Source: Sphingomonas kyeonggiensis (GTDB taxonomy: Bacteria; Pseudomonadota; Alphaproteobacteria; Sphingomonadales; Sphingomonadaceae). From it: a stretch of 64,000 bases of DNA. Shown piece after piece: positions 43,648 through 51,789 of this stretch; positions within the stretch are counted from its first letter, which is position 1, and the number at the start of each line of letters is the position of its first letter. Location of the stretch: the NCBI RefSeq assembly GCF_014204495.1, contig NZ_JACHLN010000003.1, positions 868,001-932,000 on the forward strand, read 5' to 3'. The translations under genes and the position numbers were made by a program. The notes under the pieces are model-generated. The model saw nothing but the letters and a program-made list of their open reading frames with translations. It ran no database searches and was not told the DNA's origin.

Positions 43648-44088
43648 ATGCGGCGGTTTTCAGCGATCGTTACGATAGTGGCACTTTCCGCCTGCGCGCC
43701 CAAGGGTGAGCTTTCCGCGAGCAATGGCTGGGTTCGCCTGCCCGCTGTAGCCGGCCAGCCGGGTGCCGCCTATTTCACCGTGCAGGGCGGCGCTACCGCC
43801 GACACCCTCCTTGCCGTCTCCTCGCGCGCCGCTTTGAAGGCCGAGTTGCACGAGAGCATGAAGGGCGACCACGGCATGATGGCCATGGAACCGCTCAAGG
43901 ACGTCGCCGTCCCCGCCGGCGGCAAGCTGGAATTCGCCCCCGGCGGCCGCCACGTCATGCTCTTCTCGATCGGCCCGGCGGTGAAGGCGGGCCAGAAGGT
44001 GCCGCTCCAGCTGTCCTTCGCCAGCGGCAAGACGCTGCAAATCGACGCCCAGGTGGTCGGCGCGGGCGATCCGGCGCCCGGAAGCTGA
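43648..44088 (+). CDS. PCu(A)C-type copper chaperone lipoprotein
   Basis: 146 residues. The lipobox ALSAC in the N-terminal signal predicts a lipoprotein. The copper-binding pattern is intact: HESM, then MMAM, and HVM near the end of GGRHVMLFSIGP (His/Met ligands). PCu(A)C proteins carry Cu(I) to cytochrome oxidase or buffer copper in the periplasm. The ATG at 43648 is chosen because it starts the lipoprotein signal, with GGGAG upstream; an in-frame ATG lies at 43633. It is divergent from dnaK. Confidence 0.88.
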   Translation: MRRFSAIVTIVALSACAPKGELSASNGWVRLPAVAGQPGAAYFTVQGGATADTLLAVSSRAALKAELHESMKGDHGMMAMEPLKDVAVPAGGKLEFAPGGRHVMLFSIGPAVKAGQKVPLQLSFASGKTLQIDAQVVGAGDPAPGS

Positions 44089-44125
44089 GCCATATCGGCA
44101 TGCGGCGAACGTCATCGGGCCTACA

Positions 44126-44149
44126 GTTCCCCGGCCTTCGCCGGGGAGC
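44126..44149. repeat. REP-like palindrome singlet
   Basis: GTTCCCCGGC-CTTC-GCCGGGGAGC, 24 bases, 37 bases after the copper-chaperone stop. The same arm as the REPIN-like copies, but with a CTTC loop. The rest of the gap to 44335 carries a tandem CTCCGTAA motif at 44238-44258. Confidence 0.7.
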
Positions 44150-44335
44150 GGATGCGTTGAATGTCGGGACAGCCATCCGGCCCGATTTATGAACGGCAGG
44201 ACAGGTTAAGCTACTGTAGTTGCACGGATGCGTGTTTCTCCGTAACCCTCCGTAAACCACTTCTCCCCCATTATGGTGGCAAGGCCCAGAAGACTGGGTG
44301 ACCCGCGTCGGGTTGCGGGTCGGAGTGGTCGCGTA

Positions 44336-46090
44336 ATGGAAGATCGGCAGGCATCGCGGTTCATGACGCGCCTCGCGCGCGATCGTCGCGGCAACACGCT
44401 GGCGATGATGGCGGCGATGCTGATCCCGCTGGCCGGCTTCTGCGGCGTCGCGATCGACACCGCCCGCCTCTATGTCGTGAAGACCCGCCTCCAGCAGGCC
44501 TGCGACGCGGGCGTGCTCGCCGGGCGCAAGTTCATGACCGACACCTCGCTCAGCAACACCACGCTCGATTCGACCGCATCGGCCCAGGCGCAGACCTTCT
44601 TCGCCAACAATTTCCGCACCGGCTGGTTCAAGACCGCCACCGCCACCTTCACGCCGACCAAGACCTCGAACGCCCAGGTCGCCGGCACCGCCCAGTCGAC
44701 CGTGCCGATGACGATCATGTCGATCTTCGGCATGACCAGCCAGACCATCACCGTCACCTGCGAGGCGAGCTACGACATCGCCGATACCGACGTGATCTTC
44801 GTGCTCGACACCACCGGCTCGATGGCCTGCCTGCCGCAGGACGACGAGACCACCTGCAACGCCTATGTCGGCGCGGCGGGCACGACCAGCTACAGCCGCC
44901 CGGCCGACGGCACCGCCAGCGGCAATGACAGCGTCGCCGGCTATCCGGGCAGCACCGCCTATTACGTCCCCGAGAAGAGCGGCTCGCGCATCGCGGCGCT
45001 GCGCTCGGCGGTGCTCAGCTTCTATGACGCGATGGCCTCGGCCGCGGACCCGTCCACCCATATCCGCTACGGCTTCGTCACCTACACTTCGACGGTGAAC
45101 GCCGGAAAGGCGATCATCTCGCTGTCGCCCGCCTATATGGTCGGCGGCACGGGCAGCGCGAACACCCAGTGGAACTATGAATCGCGCTACCAGACGGGCA
45201 CGTCCAACGGCCAGCCGACCTGGCGCTATCAGCAGCTCGCCTTCGACGTGCGCAACTTCGTTTCCGGCAGCGCCGTCACCGATCCCAGCAAGACCACCGG
45301 CGCCACCAATCGCTGGACCGGCTGCATCGAGGAGCGGAACACCACGGCGGGCACGACGAGCTTCAGCCAGGCGTCGCTGCCGCCCGATCTCGATCCGGAT
45401 CTGGTGCCCAATTCGAACATCGACACCCAGTGGAAGCCGATGTGGCCGGAGCTGTTCTACGCCCGCAACAACTACACCAGCACCGGCAGCTCGACCTCGA
45501 CCGGCGACAATTCGAGCAACCCGAATATCGGCAGCACCGCCTATTATCAGGCGGGCTATGTCTCGTGCGGCAAGCCGGTCGCGCGGCTCGACACCATGTC
45601 GCGCACCGATGTGTCGAACTATGTCAACGCCGCCGATTTCCGCCCGATCGGCGGCACCTATCACGATACGGGCATGATCTGGGGCACCCGCCTGCTCTCG
45701 CCGACCGGCCTGTTCAAGGCGGACACCGCCGCCTGGCCCGGCCGCCAGGCGCCCAACCGCGTGATCGTGTTCCTCACCGATGGCGACATGTCGCCGAACA
45801 CCGGCGTCTACGGCATGTACGGCAATGAATATTATGATCGCCGGGTGAGCGGCGGCGACTTCACCAACCTCAAGGCCTATCACAACGCGCGCTTCCTGGC
45901 GGAATGCAGCGCGGCCAAGGCGCGCAACATCCAGGTGTGGACCGTCACGATCGATTCCTCGGCGACGACCGAGATGAAGTCCTGCGCGACCACCACCAGC
46001 CAGGCGCTCTACACCACCACCGGTTCGGGCCTGTCCACGGCCTTCGCCGCGATCGCCAAGCAGGTGGCGATGCTCCGCGTGTCGCAGTGA
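44336..46090 (+). CDS. TadG-like pilus assembly protein with von Willebrand A domain
   Basis: 584 residues. The N-terminal TadE/TadG-type signal and helix (RRGNTLAMMAAMLIPLAGF, then CGVAIDTARLYVVKTRLQQA) anchors it in the inner membrane. A VWA domain follows with the metal site DTTGSM and, later, VFLTDGD. The centre has Ser/Thr-rich low-complexity stretches. TadG proteins work with TadE/TadF at the Flp pilus assembly machine. It is the first of three overlapping genes. The ATG at 44336 is used; an ATG at 44363 is possible. The rest of the tad locus is not in the window. Confidence 0.87.
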   Translation: MEDRQASRFMTRLARDRRGNTLAMMAAMLIPLAGFCGVAIDTARLYVVKTRLQQACDAGVLAGRKFMTDTSLSNTTLDSTASAQAQTFFANNFRTGWFKTATATFTPTKTSNAQVAGTAQSTVPMTIMSIFGMTSQTITVTCEASYDIADTDVIFVLDTTGSMACLPQDDETTCNAYVGAAGTTSYSRPADGTASGNDSVAGYPGSTAYYVPEKSGSRIAALRSAVLSFYDAMASAADPSTHIRYGFVTYTSTVNAGKAIISLSPAYMVGGTGSANTQWNYESRYQTGTSNGQPTWRYQQLAFDVRNFVSGSAVTDPSKTTGATNRWTGCIEERNTTAGTTSFSQASLPPDLDPDLVPNSNIDTQWKPMWPELFYARNNYTSTGSSTSTGDNSSNPNIGSTAYYQAGYVSCGKPVARLDTMSRTDVSNYVNAADFRPIGGTYHDTGMIWGTRLLSPTGLFKADTAAWPGRQAPNRVIVFLTDGDMSPNTGVYGMYGNEYYDRRVSGGDFTNLKAYHNARFLAECSAAKARNIQVWTVTIDSSATTEMKSCATTTSQALYTTTGSGLSTAFAAIAKQVAMLRVSQ

Positions 46091-46686
46091 CGCGTATCCG
46101 CCGGCTCCTGCCGCGGCTTGCCCGCGACGCCCGCGGCGTGACGGTGGTCGAGTTCGCCTTCGTGCTGCCGGTCATGCTCGTGCTGATGATGGGCATGTGC
46201 GAGCTCGGCTATCAGGCCTATGTCCAGTCGGTGGTCACCGGCGCGGTGCAGAAGGCCGGGCGCGACAGCGGCATCCAGGGCGCCACCGCCGCCACGATCG
46301 ATGCGCGCGTGCTCTCGCAGATCAAGTCGGCGGCCCCCAGCGCGGCCTATGCCACCGGCTATCCGACCCGGAAAAGCTATACCAACTTCAGCGCGATCGC
46401 GCCCGAGCCGTTCGTCGATACCAACGGCAACGGCACGCGCGAGACCGGCGAGTGCTACACCGATGTCAACGGCAACGGCCAATGGGACGCCGATGCCGGC
46501 CGCACCGGCCAGGGCGGCGCCAACGACGTGACCGTATTCACCGCCCAGATCACCTATAACCGGCTGTTCCCGGTGGTGAAGCTGCTCGGCTGGTCGGGCA
46601 GCGCGACGCTCAGCGCCACCACCACGCTGATGAACCAGCCCTACGCCACCCAGAACATCCCCTCGCCCGCGACGATCTGCACATGA
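46087..46686 (+). CDS. TadE-like pseudopilin with Ca2+-binding-type insert
   Basis: 199 residues. A short basic leader precedes the TadE signature DARGVTVVEFAFVLPVMLVL, the substrate form for prepilin peptidase with a single helix. In the middle, DTNGNGTRETGE and DVNGNGQWDAD form two Asp/Asn/Gly loops of the EF-hand or thrombospondin type, which likely bind Ca2+. The GTG start at 46087 overlaps the upstream stop as GTGA. Confidence 0.85.
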   Translation: MTRIRRLLPRLARDARGVTVVEFAFVLPVMLVLMMGMCELGYQAYVQSVVTGAVQKAGRDSGIQGATAATIDARVLSQIKSAAPSAAYATGYPTRKSYTNFSAIAPEPFVDTNGNGTRETGECYTDVNGNGQWDADAGRTGQGGANDVTVFTAQITYNRLFPVVKLLGWSGSATLSATTTLMNQPYATQNIPSPATICT

Positions 46687-47402
46687 AGCTCCGCCTCCGC
46701 CTTCCCGCGCTGCTCCGCCGGCTCGCGCCCGCCACCCGGGGCGTGGCGATGCTCGAATTCGCGCTGGCGCTGCCGGTGGTGCTCGTGCTCGGCTGCTACG
46801 GGGTCGAGACCGCCAACCTCGCCATCGCCAATCTGCGCGTCAGCCAGCTCGCCTCGAACCTCGCCGACAACGGCTCGCGCATGGGGCTGATGAGCAGCAC
46901 CAGCTCGGTCGTCCAGCTGCGCGAGCTCGATCTCAACAACGCGCTCCAGGCCGCGCGCCTGCAGGGCGCTTCGCTCGACATCGGCAACAATGGCCGGGTG
47001 ATCCTGTCGAGCCTCGAATATATCCAGCAGAGCTACGACACCGCCCCGGTGATGCGCATCCACTGGCAACGCTGCTTCGGCAAGAAGAGCGGCACCGGCT
47101 ATGATTCGAGCTACGGCACCACCAGTGCGACCGCCGGCACCGACGCGACCAAGGCCAATGCCGGCACCACCGTCACCGGCATGGGCGATCCCGGCGCCGT
47201 GGTCACCGCCCCAAGCGGCTCCGGGCTGATCTTCGTCGAAGTGAATTACGATTATCAGCGGCTGTTCGGCTCCACCTTCATGGGCCCCGCCAAGCTCCGC
47301 TACGTCGCCTCGTTCATCGTCCGCGACCGCCGCGACTTCGCCCAGCTCTACAACCCCTCGCCCGCCGCCACCCGCTCGACCTGCGACAAATACACGACGT
47401 GA
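46683..47402 (+). CDS. TadE/TadF-like pilus assembly protein
   Basis: 239 residues. The N-terminal leader and helix (RGVAMLEFALALPVVLVLGC) match TadE/TadF minor pseudopilins. The exposed part is Thr/Gly/Ser-rich with SGTGYDSSYGTTSATAGTD and ends with FIVRDRRDFAQLYNPSP and CDKYTT. It overlaps the upstream gene as ATGA, so all three tad genes are translated in series. Position and helix suggest TadF rather than TadE. Confidence 0.82.
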   Translation: MKLRLRLPALLRRLAPATRGVAMLEFALALPVVLVLGCYGVETANLAIANLRVSQLASNLADNGSRMGLMSSTSSVVQLRELDLNNALQAARLQGASLDIGNNGRVILSSLEYIQQSYDTAPVMRIHWQRCFGKKSGTGYDSSYGTTSATAGTDATKANAGTTVTGMGDPGAVVTAPSGSGLIFVEVNYDYQRLFGSTFMGPAKLRYVASFIVRDRRDFAQLYNPSPAATRSTCDKYTT

Positions 47403-47403
47403 G

Positions 47404-47542
47404 TAATCCTCCCCCGGAGGGGGAGGGGGACCAGCCGCAGGCTGGTGGAGGGGTATTCTCCACGAGCTATGTCGCCTGAGGCACGCTACCCCTCCACCAC
47501 CGGCTGCGCCGGCGGTCCCCCTCCCCCTCCGGGGGAGGATTA
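47404..47542. repeat. Long inverted repeat, CCTCCCCC family
   Basis: A left arm (47404-47454) of hairpins (CCTCCCCCGGAGG, AGCC-GCAG-GGCT type) is repeated inverted at 47487-47542, ending GGGGGAGGATTA. It is a third repeat family distinct from the REP and GGGAGGGG families. It fills the gap after the tad genes. Confidence 0.75.
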
Positions 47543-47600
47543 GGCTTCACTCGCCGCCGTCATGCGCTATCCTCGCCCAATACAGCGAGGGAGTGCCTGA

Positions 47601-48137
47601 ATGCCGCAAGTCCTGGATCGTTTCCGCTCCTCCACGCTCGGCTGGCTGATCGGCACTATCGCCGGCTGGGGCACCTGCTTCCTGTTCCTGCTCGGGCTGG
47701 CCGGCACTTTCTATTTCCTGGCGCAGGGCACCCTGGTCGGCGCCGCCTGGGTCGCGCCGCTGCTGCTCGCCGTCGCGATCGTCGTGCTGATCCTCAAATG
47801 GTTCGAGAATCTCGGCATCGCCTATGCGGTGACCGAGGACCGGCTGATCCTCCACAAGGGCATCGTCCAGAAGTCGATCGACGAGATCGAGCTCTACCGG
47901 GTCAAGGACGTCCGCATCGATTTCTCGATCATCAACCAGCTGGCCGATATCGGCACGATCACCATCGCCTCGTCCGACGAAACCACGCGCGATGCCCCGC
48001 TGGTGATCCGCGACGTGGCCCAGGCCCGCGCCCGCCGCGAGAAGCTGCGCGAACTGGTCAACACCGCGCGGCGCAACCGCGGCGTCCGCGAGATCGACAT
48101 GGTCCACGAAGACCTCGGCGAGCCGCCGGTGAACTAA
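47601..48137 (+). CDS. Membrane protein with bacterial PH domain
   Basis: 178 residues. Two membrane helices (~14-65: LIGTIAGWGTCFLFLLGLAG and VAPLLLAVAIVVLILKW) precede a bPH2/YdbS-like domain (PF03703 type): AYAVTEDRLILHKGIVQKSI, EIELYRVKDVRIDFSIINQL and GTITIASSDETT. Such proteins are often linked to membrane stress or lipid interaction, without defined function. It is alone between a repeat and a convergent gene. Confidence 0.8.
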   Translation: MPQVLDRFRSSTLGWLIGTIAGWGTCFLFLLGLAGTFYFLAQGTLVGAAWVAPLLLAVAIVVLILKWFENLGIAYAVTEDRLILHKGIVQKSIDEIELYRVKDVRIDFSIINQLADIGTITIASSDETTRDAPLVIRDVAQARARREKLRELVNTARRNRGVREIDMVHEDLGEPPVN

Positions 48138-48175
48138 TCCCTCTACCGCTTTTGCGGGAGAGGGTTAGAGTGCCC

Positions 48176-48853
48176 TCACCTTTTCTCCAGCACCGCCAGC
48201 CGCCGCCCGATGATCGCGGTCTGCACCACGAACAGCGTGATTAGGATCGCCGCGATCGCGCCGACGAACGTATCGAACGCCGGCACCGGGCCGATATGGT
48301 CGCGGCCGGGCCCGACTATCAGCATCGCCACCGTCATCGCGATCAGCATCAGCCGCAGCTCGGTCGGCCCGGCGGCGACATAGGACAGCCGCAGCTCGCC
48401 GGTCACCCGGGCGGAGAGGAAGGCATGGACCGACATCAGCAGATACCCCGCCAGCGCGATCATCGCGATGTCCATCGTCACGAAGGGCGACAGGCCGATG
48501 CCCGCCACGATCATCAGGTTGGCCAGCCCGTCGCAGCTATGGTCGATGAAATAGCCATAGGAGGGCCGCTCGATCTTGCGGAACCGCGCCAGGCTGCCGT
48601 CCATAGAGTCGCCGAACCACTGCACCGCATAGCCCGCCAGCGACAGCACCAGCCACGACGAGGACAGGTTGCTCGCGACATAACCGAGGAACACCATGGC
48701 CGCGCCGACCATGCCCAGCGCGGTCAGCTTGTCCGGAGTCACCGAGGGCGGCATCTTCGAGCAGAGCCAGATCAGCAGGCGGCGTTCGTGCCGTGCCAGC
48801 CAGTTTTCCTGAATGCGCGTCAGCGCGGCACTGTTACTCGGGGGCGTTGCCAT
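48176..48853 (-). CDS. CDP-alcohol phosphatidyltransferase family protein
   Basis: 225 residues, six membrane helices. The catalytic motif DG-x2-AR-x8-G-x3-D-x3-D is intact: DSMDGSLARFRK, then GYFIDHSCDGL. It transfers a CDP-activated diacylglycerol or alcohol group in phospholipid synthesis; the acceptor (glycerol phosphate, inositol, serine or other) is not determined by the motif. It converges on the PH-domain gene. Confidence 0.88.
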   Translation of the reverse strand: MATPPSNSAALTRIQENWLARHERRLLIWLCSKMPPSVTPDKLTALGMVGAAMVFLGYVASNLSSSWLVLSLAGYAVQWFGDSMDGSLARFRKIERPSYGYFIDHSCDGLANLMIVAGIGLSPFVTMDIAMIALAGYLLMSVHAFLSARVTGELRLSYVAAGPTELRLMLIAMTVAMLIVGPGRDHIGPVPAFDTFVGAIAAILITLFVVQTAIIGRRLAVLEKR

Positions 48854-48934
48854 GGCGCGCTATGCGGCATGGCCGCCCCCCCGGCAAACGAATAGTCGTA
48901 ACAGAAGCGTCACATGTCCCGAATGGGGAGCGCC

Positions 48935-50509
48935 TCACCGCGCCACCACAATCTCCCGCCGCACCCCGATCGCGTCCAGGAACGCGCGGTCATGGCTCAC
49001 CACCAGCAGCGCCCCGTCATAGCCCGCCAGCGCCGCCTCCAATATCTCCACCGATTCCATGTCGAGATGGTTGGTCGGCTCGTCGAGCAGCAGCAATTGC
49101 GGCACCACCTCCCCGCCCAGCACACAGGCCAGCCCCGCGCGCAGCCGCTCGCCGCCGCTGAGCTCCCCGGCCGGCTTCAGCGCATCCCGGTTACGGAAGG
49201 CGAAGCGCGCGCACGCCGCATGGGCCTCGCGCTCGGTCGCGCCTTCATGCAGCCGCCGGAAATTGTCGAGCACGCTCGCCGCGTCCTCCAGCAGCGCGAC
49301 ATGCTGGTCGAGCATCGCCACCCGCCCCTCGGCGCGCAGCACCGTGCCGCCCGTCGGCGCCAGCTCTCCCGCGGCAATCCGCAGCAGGCTGGTCTTGCCC
49401 GCGCCATTGGGCCCGGTCACCGCCACCCGCTCGGGCCCGGTGATCTCGAAGCGCCACGGCCCGAACCGCCGCTCGCCGCGCGCCAGCACGACATCCTCGA
49501 ACGCCAGCAGCCGCCGGTTCGCTGGCAGCCCGGTCGCCGGCAGGTCGATCACCAAGGGCGTCACCACTTCGACGCCCGCCCGCGCCGCCGCCAGCCTTTC
49601 CCCGGCCTCGCCGACCAGCCGCTCGCCCAAGCCCGCCCCGCGCCCGGCCGAATTCTCCGCCCGTTCCTTCTGCCGACCGAGCAGGATCTTCGGCGCCGAT
49701 CCGCTGGCGGCATAGGTCCGCCCCGCGCGATCCCGCCGCGCCTGCCGCTCGCGCGCCTGCTGCGCCCCGGCCTCGGCCCCGCGCAGCGCGTCACCCGCGC
49801 GCTCCAGCTCCGCCGCCGCCCGCCCGCGCTCGGCCTCGCGTGCTTCGGCAAAGCCCGACCAGCCACCGCCGAACACGCGTATGCCCAGCGGGGTCAGCTC
49901 GACGATCCGGTCCATCGTCTCGAGCACTGCCCGGTCATGGCTCGCCACCAGCACGCCGCCGCGCCAGCCCTCGACCAGCGCCGTCACCGCTGCCCGCCCC
50001 TCGGCATCGAGATTGTTGGTCGGCTCGTCGAGCAGCAGCAGGTCGGGCGCATCGAGCCGCAGCCGCGCGATCCCCACCCGCGTCCGCTCGCCGCCCGAAA
50101 GCGTCGCCACCCGCCGGTCGAGCGCCATCGCGCCCAGCCCCGCGCCGGCCAGCGCCGCCTCGACGCGCTCTTCCAGCGTCCAGTCCGCTTCGGCGAGATC
50201 CGCCTCGCTGCCCTCGCCGGCCAGCACCCGGCCCAGCCGCGCCAGCCCCGCGCGCACGCCCAGCACTTCGTCGAGGCGCCAGTCGCCCGGCCAGGCCTGG
50301 TGCAGCACCCCGACGCTGCCCGCCCGCACCACGCTGCCACCCGCGGGCGCAATCTCGCCCGCGACGATGCGCAGCAGGGTGGACTTGCCGCTGCCGTTGC
50401 GCCCGACCAGCCCGGTGCGTTCCCGCCCCAGCGCCAGCGTCAGATTGTCGAAGAGCCGATTGCCCTCAGGCGTTGCGGCGGAAAGCGAATCCAGGGTTAC
50501 GAAGGACAT
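48935..50509 (-). CDS. ABC-F family ATP-binding protein
   Basis: 524 residues with two fused ATPase domains and no membrane part. Domain 1: Walker A GRNGSGKST, signature LSGGERTRVGIARL, Walker B LLLLDEPTNNLD. Domain 2: GPNGAGKTS, LSGGERLRAGLACVL, LLLLDEPTNHLD. The linker between them is Ala/Arg/Glu-rich (EAREAERGRAAAELERAG), the coiled-coil region that reaches the ribosomal P site in ABC-F proteins. Members act in translation or give resistance to ribosome-targeting antibiotics; which applies here is unknown. A leader ORF (50466-50567) overlaps its start. Confidence 0.88.
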   Translation of the reverse strand: MSFVTLDSLSAATPEGNRLFDNLTLALGRERTGLVGRNGSGKSTLLRIVAGEIAPAGGSVVRAGSVGVLHQAWPGDWRLDEVLGVRAGLARLGRVLAGEGSEADLAEADWTLEERVEAALAGAGLGAMALDRRVATLSGGERTRVGIARLRLDAPDLLLLDEPTNNLDAEGRAAVTALVEGWRGGVLVASHDRAVLETMDRIVELTPLGIRVFGGGWSGFAEAREAERGRAAAELERAGDALRGAEAGAQQARERQARRDRAGRTYAASGSAPKILLGRQKERAENSAGRGAGLGERLVGEAGERLAAARAGVEVVTPLVIDLPATGLPANRRLLAFEDVVLARGERRFGPWRFEITGPERVAVTGPNGAGKTSLLRIAAGELAPTGGTVLRAEGRVAMLDQHVALLEDAASVLDNFRRLHEGATEREAHAACARFAFRNRDALKPAGELSGGERLRAGLACVLGGEVVPQLLLLDEPTNHLDMESVEILEAALAGYDGALLVVSHDRAFLDAIGVRREIVVAR

Positions 50510-50567
50510 GGGGCACCTGCAGACAGGACGAGACGATCGGGCGAACGATGGTCATTTCCTGGCGCAT
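50466..50567 (-). CDS. Leader ORF overlapping the ABC-F start
   Basis: 33 codons, starting MRQEMTIVRPIV and ending FAFRRNA. The ATG at 50567 has GGAG nine bases upstream. The frame ends 44 bases inside the ABC-F gene in another frame. Short upstream ORFs of this kind regulate known ABC-F resistance genes by ribosome stalling. A possible promoter (TTGTCA, 17 bases, CAGATA) lies ~30 bases further upstream. Whether the peptide is made is inference. Confidence 0.5.
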   Translation of the reverse strand: MRQEMTIVRPIVSSCLQVPHVLRNPGFAFRRNA

Positions 50568-50666
50568 GATGGGTACTCCGTTGGACTGCGAGCGCGCTAT
50601 CTGGCGCGCGGGGCGATCGATGACAAGCCCGGACCCGCACGCTAGCCTGCCCCCAGGAGGGACCAG

Positions 50667-51305
50667 GTGACGACATTGCAGGACGAGGCGCGCCGCCGGA
50701 AACGCAACAGCCGGCTGGGCCTGATCGCCATTTCGCCCCTGTGCTTCTTCGGGCTCGGCGCGGTCCTGCTCAGGGGCACCGCCACCAGCGAAATCCTCGC
50801 CTCCGATCCGCAGACCAGCATCATCGGCCCGGCCGCGATGGGGCTGCTATCCTGGCTGTTCAGCTTGCTCACGCTGCTCGGTGTCAGGCCGCGGAGCTGG
50901 AAGACCCTGGCGGCAGCCTTCTTCCTCCCGATATTCACTGCCCTGCTTGCCATGGCCGCGACGCTGCTCGCCCTCGACCGGTTCCAGGAGCGCGCCGAGT
51001 TCAGCCGCGGCCCGCTGCGCCAGAAACAGGCCGATCTGGCAATCGCGGAAGCGGTGTTCCTCCGCGGCAAGTCCGGCCGCTACGAGATCACGCTCCGCGA
51101 CTATTCCAGGAACTTCACCGTCGACGAAGCCGACTATGCCAGCGCCTTTGGCGAAGCGGAGCAGGTCCGCCCACGCGGCCGTTGCGCCCGCGTCACCTTG
51201 CAGAAATCCGCCCATGCCCTGCGGATCATCGACCTCGAACGCGGCGCCCTGCCGCGCGGCACCCTGGTCCGCTGCCCGCCCGGCATCGCCGCACCCCGCT
51301 GGTGA
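50667..51305 (+). CDS. Membrane protein of unknown function
   Basis: 212 residues. Three membrane helices occur in the first half (LIAISPLCFFGLGAVLLRG, IIGPAAMGLLSWLFSLLTLL, AAAFFLPIFTALLAMAATLLA). The second half is soluble, with RGKSGRYEITLRDYSRNF and CARVTLQKSAHALRIIDLER. No family is recognised. The start is GTG at 50667 with GGAGGG upstream. It is divergent from the ABC-F gene. Confidence 0.6.
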   Translation: MTTLQDEARRRKRNSRLGLIAISPLCFFGLGAVLLRGTATSEILASDPQTSIIGPAAMGLLSWLFSLLTLLGVRPRSWKTLAAAFFLPIFTALLAMAATLLALDRFQERAEFSRGPLRQKQADLAIAEAVFLRGKSGRYEITLRDYSRNFTVDEADYASAFGEAEQVRPRGRCARVTLQKSAHALRIIDLERGALPRGTLVRCPPGIAAPRW

Positions 51306-51336
51306 CAAGCCGCCGGCCACCCGCCATCTAGAGCAC

Positions 51337-51789
51337 ATGGCCCGATCCCGCCCCCTGACCCCAGGCGAAGCCGAGCTCGCCCGCAGCGTGTTCGGCGACG
51401 CGCTCGATCCCGCCCGGGCGGCGGTGGCGAACCGCAAATGGGCGTTCTTCCAGCCGCGGAACACCACCATGGCGCCGCTCGGCACGATCCATTTCAACCC
51501 GGCCTCGGGGCTTTACCGCGAGGATTTCGCCCAGGCCCCGCTCGGGCTGCAGGGCCTGTTCATCCACGAACTCGCCCATGTCTGGCAGCACCAGTCGGGC
51601 CTGTTCCTGCCGCTCCAGCGCCATCCCTTCTGCCGCTACGACTATATCCTCGAGCCTGGCCGCCCCTTCGGGCGCTACGGCATCGAGCAGCAGGCCGAGA
51701 TCGTCCGCCACGCCTTCCTGCTGCGGCGCGGCGCCGATCTCCCCGGCATCGCGCCGCTCAGCCTCTACGAAGCGCTGCTGCCCTTCTAG
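51337..51789 (+). CDS. Small protein with zinc-peptidase-like HExxH motif
   Basis: 150 residues. LFIHELAHVWQHQSG carries HExxH followed by VWQ, the pattern of short zinc-binding peptidase-like domains often found near secretion or envelope genes. The N-terminus has RNTTMAPLGTIHFNPAS. No signal peptide. Activity is not assured. Its TAG stop shares the four bases CTAG with the stop of the convergent gene at 51786. Confidence 0.65.
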   Translation: MARSRPLTPGEAELARSVFGDALDPARAAVANRKWAFFQPRNTTMAPLGTIHFNPASGLYREDFAQAPLGLQGLFIHELAHVWQHQSGLFLPLQRHPFCRYDYILEPGRPFGRYGIEQQAEIVRHAFLLRRGADLPGIAPLSLYEALLPF

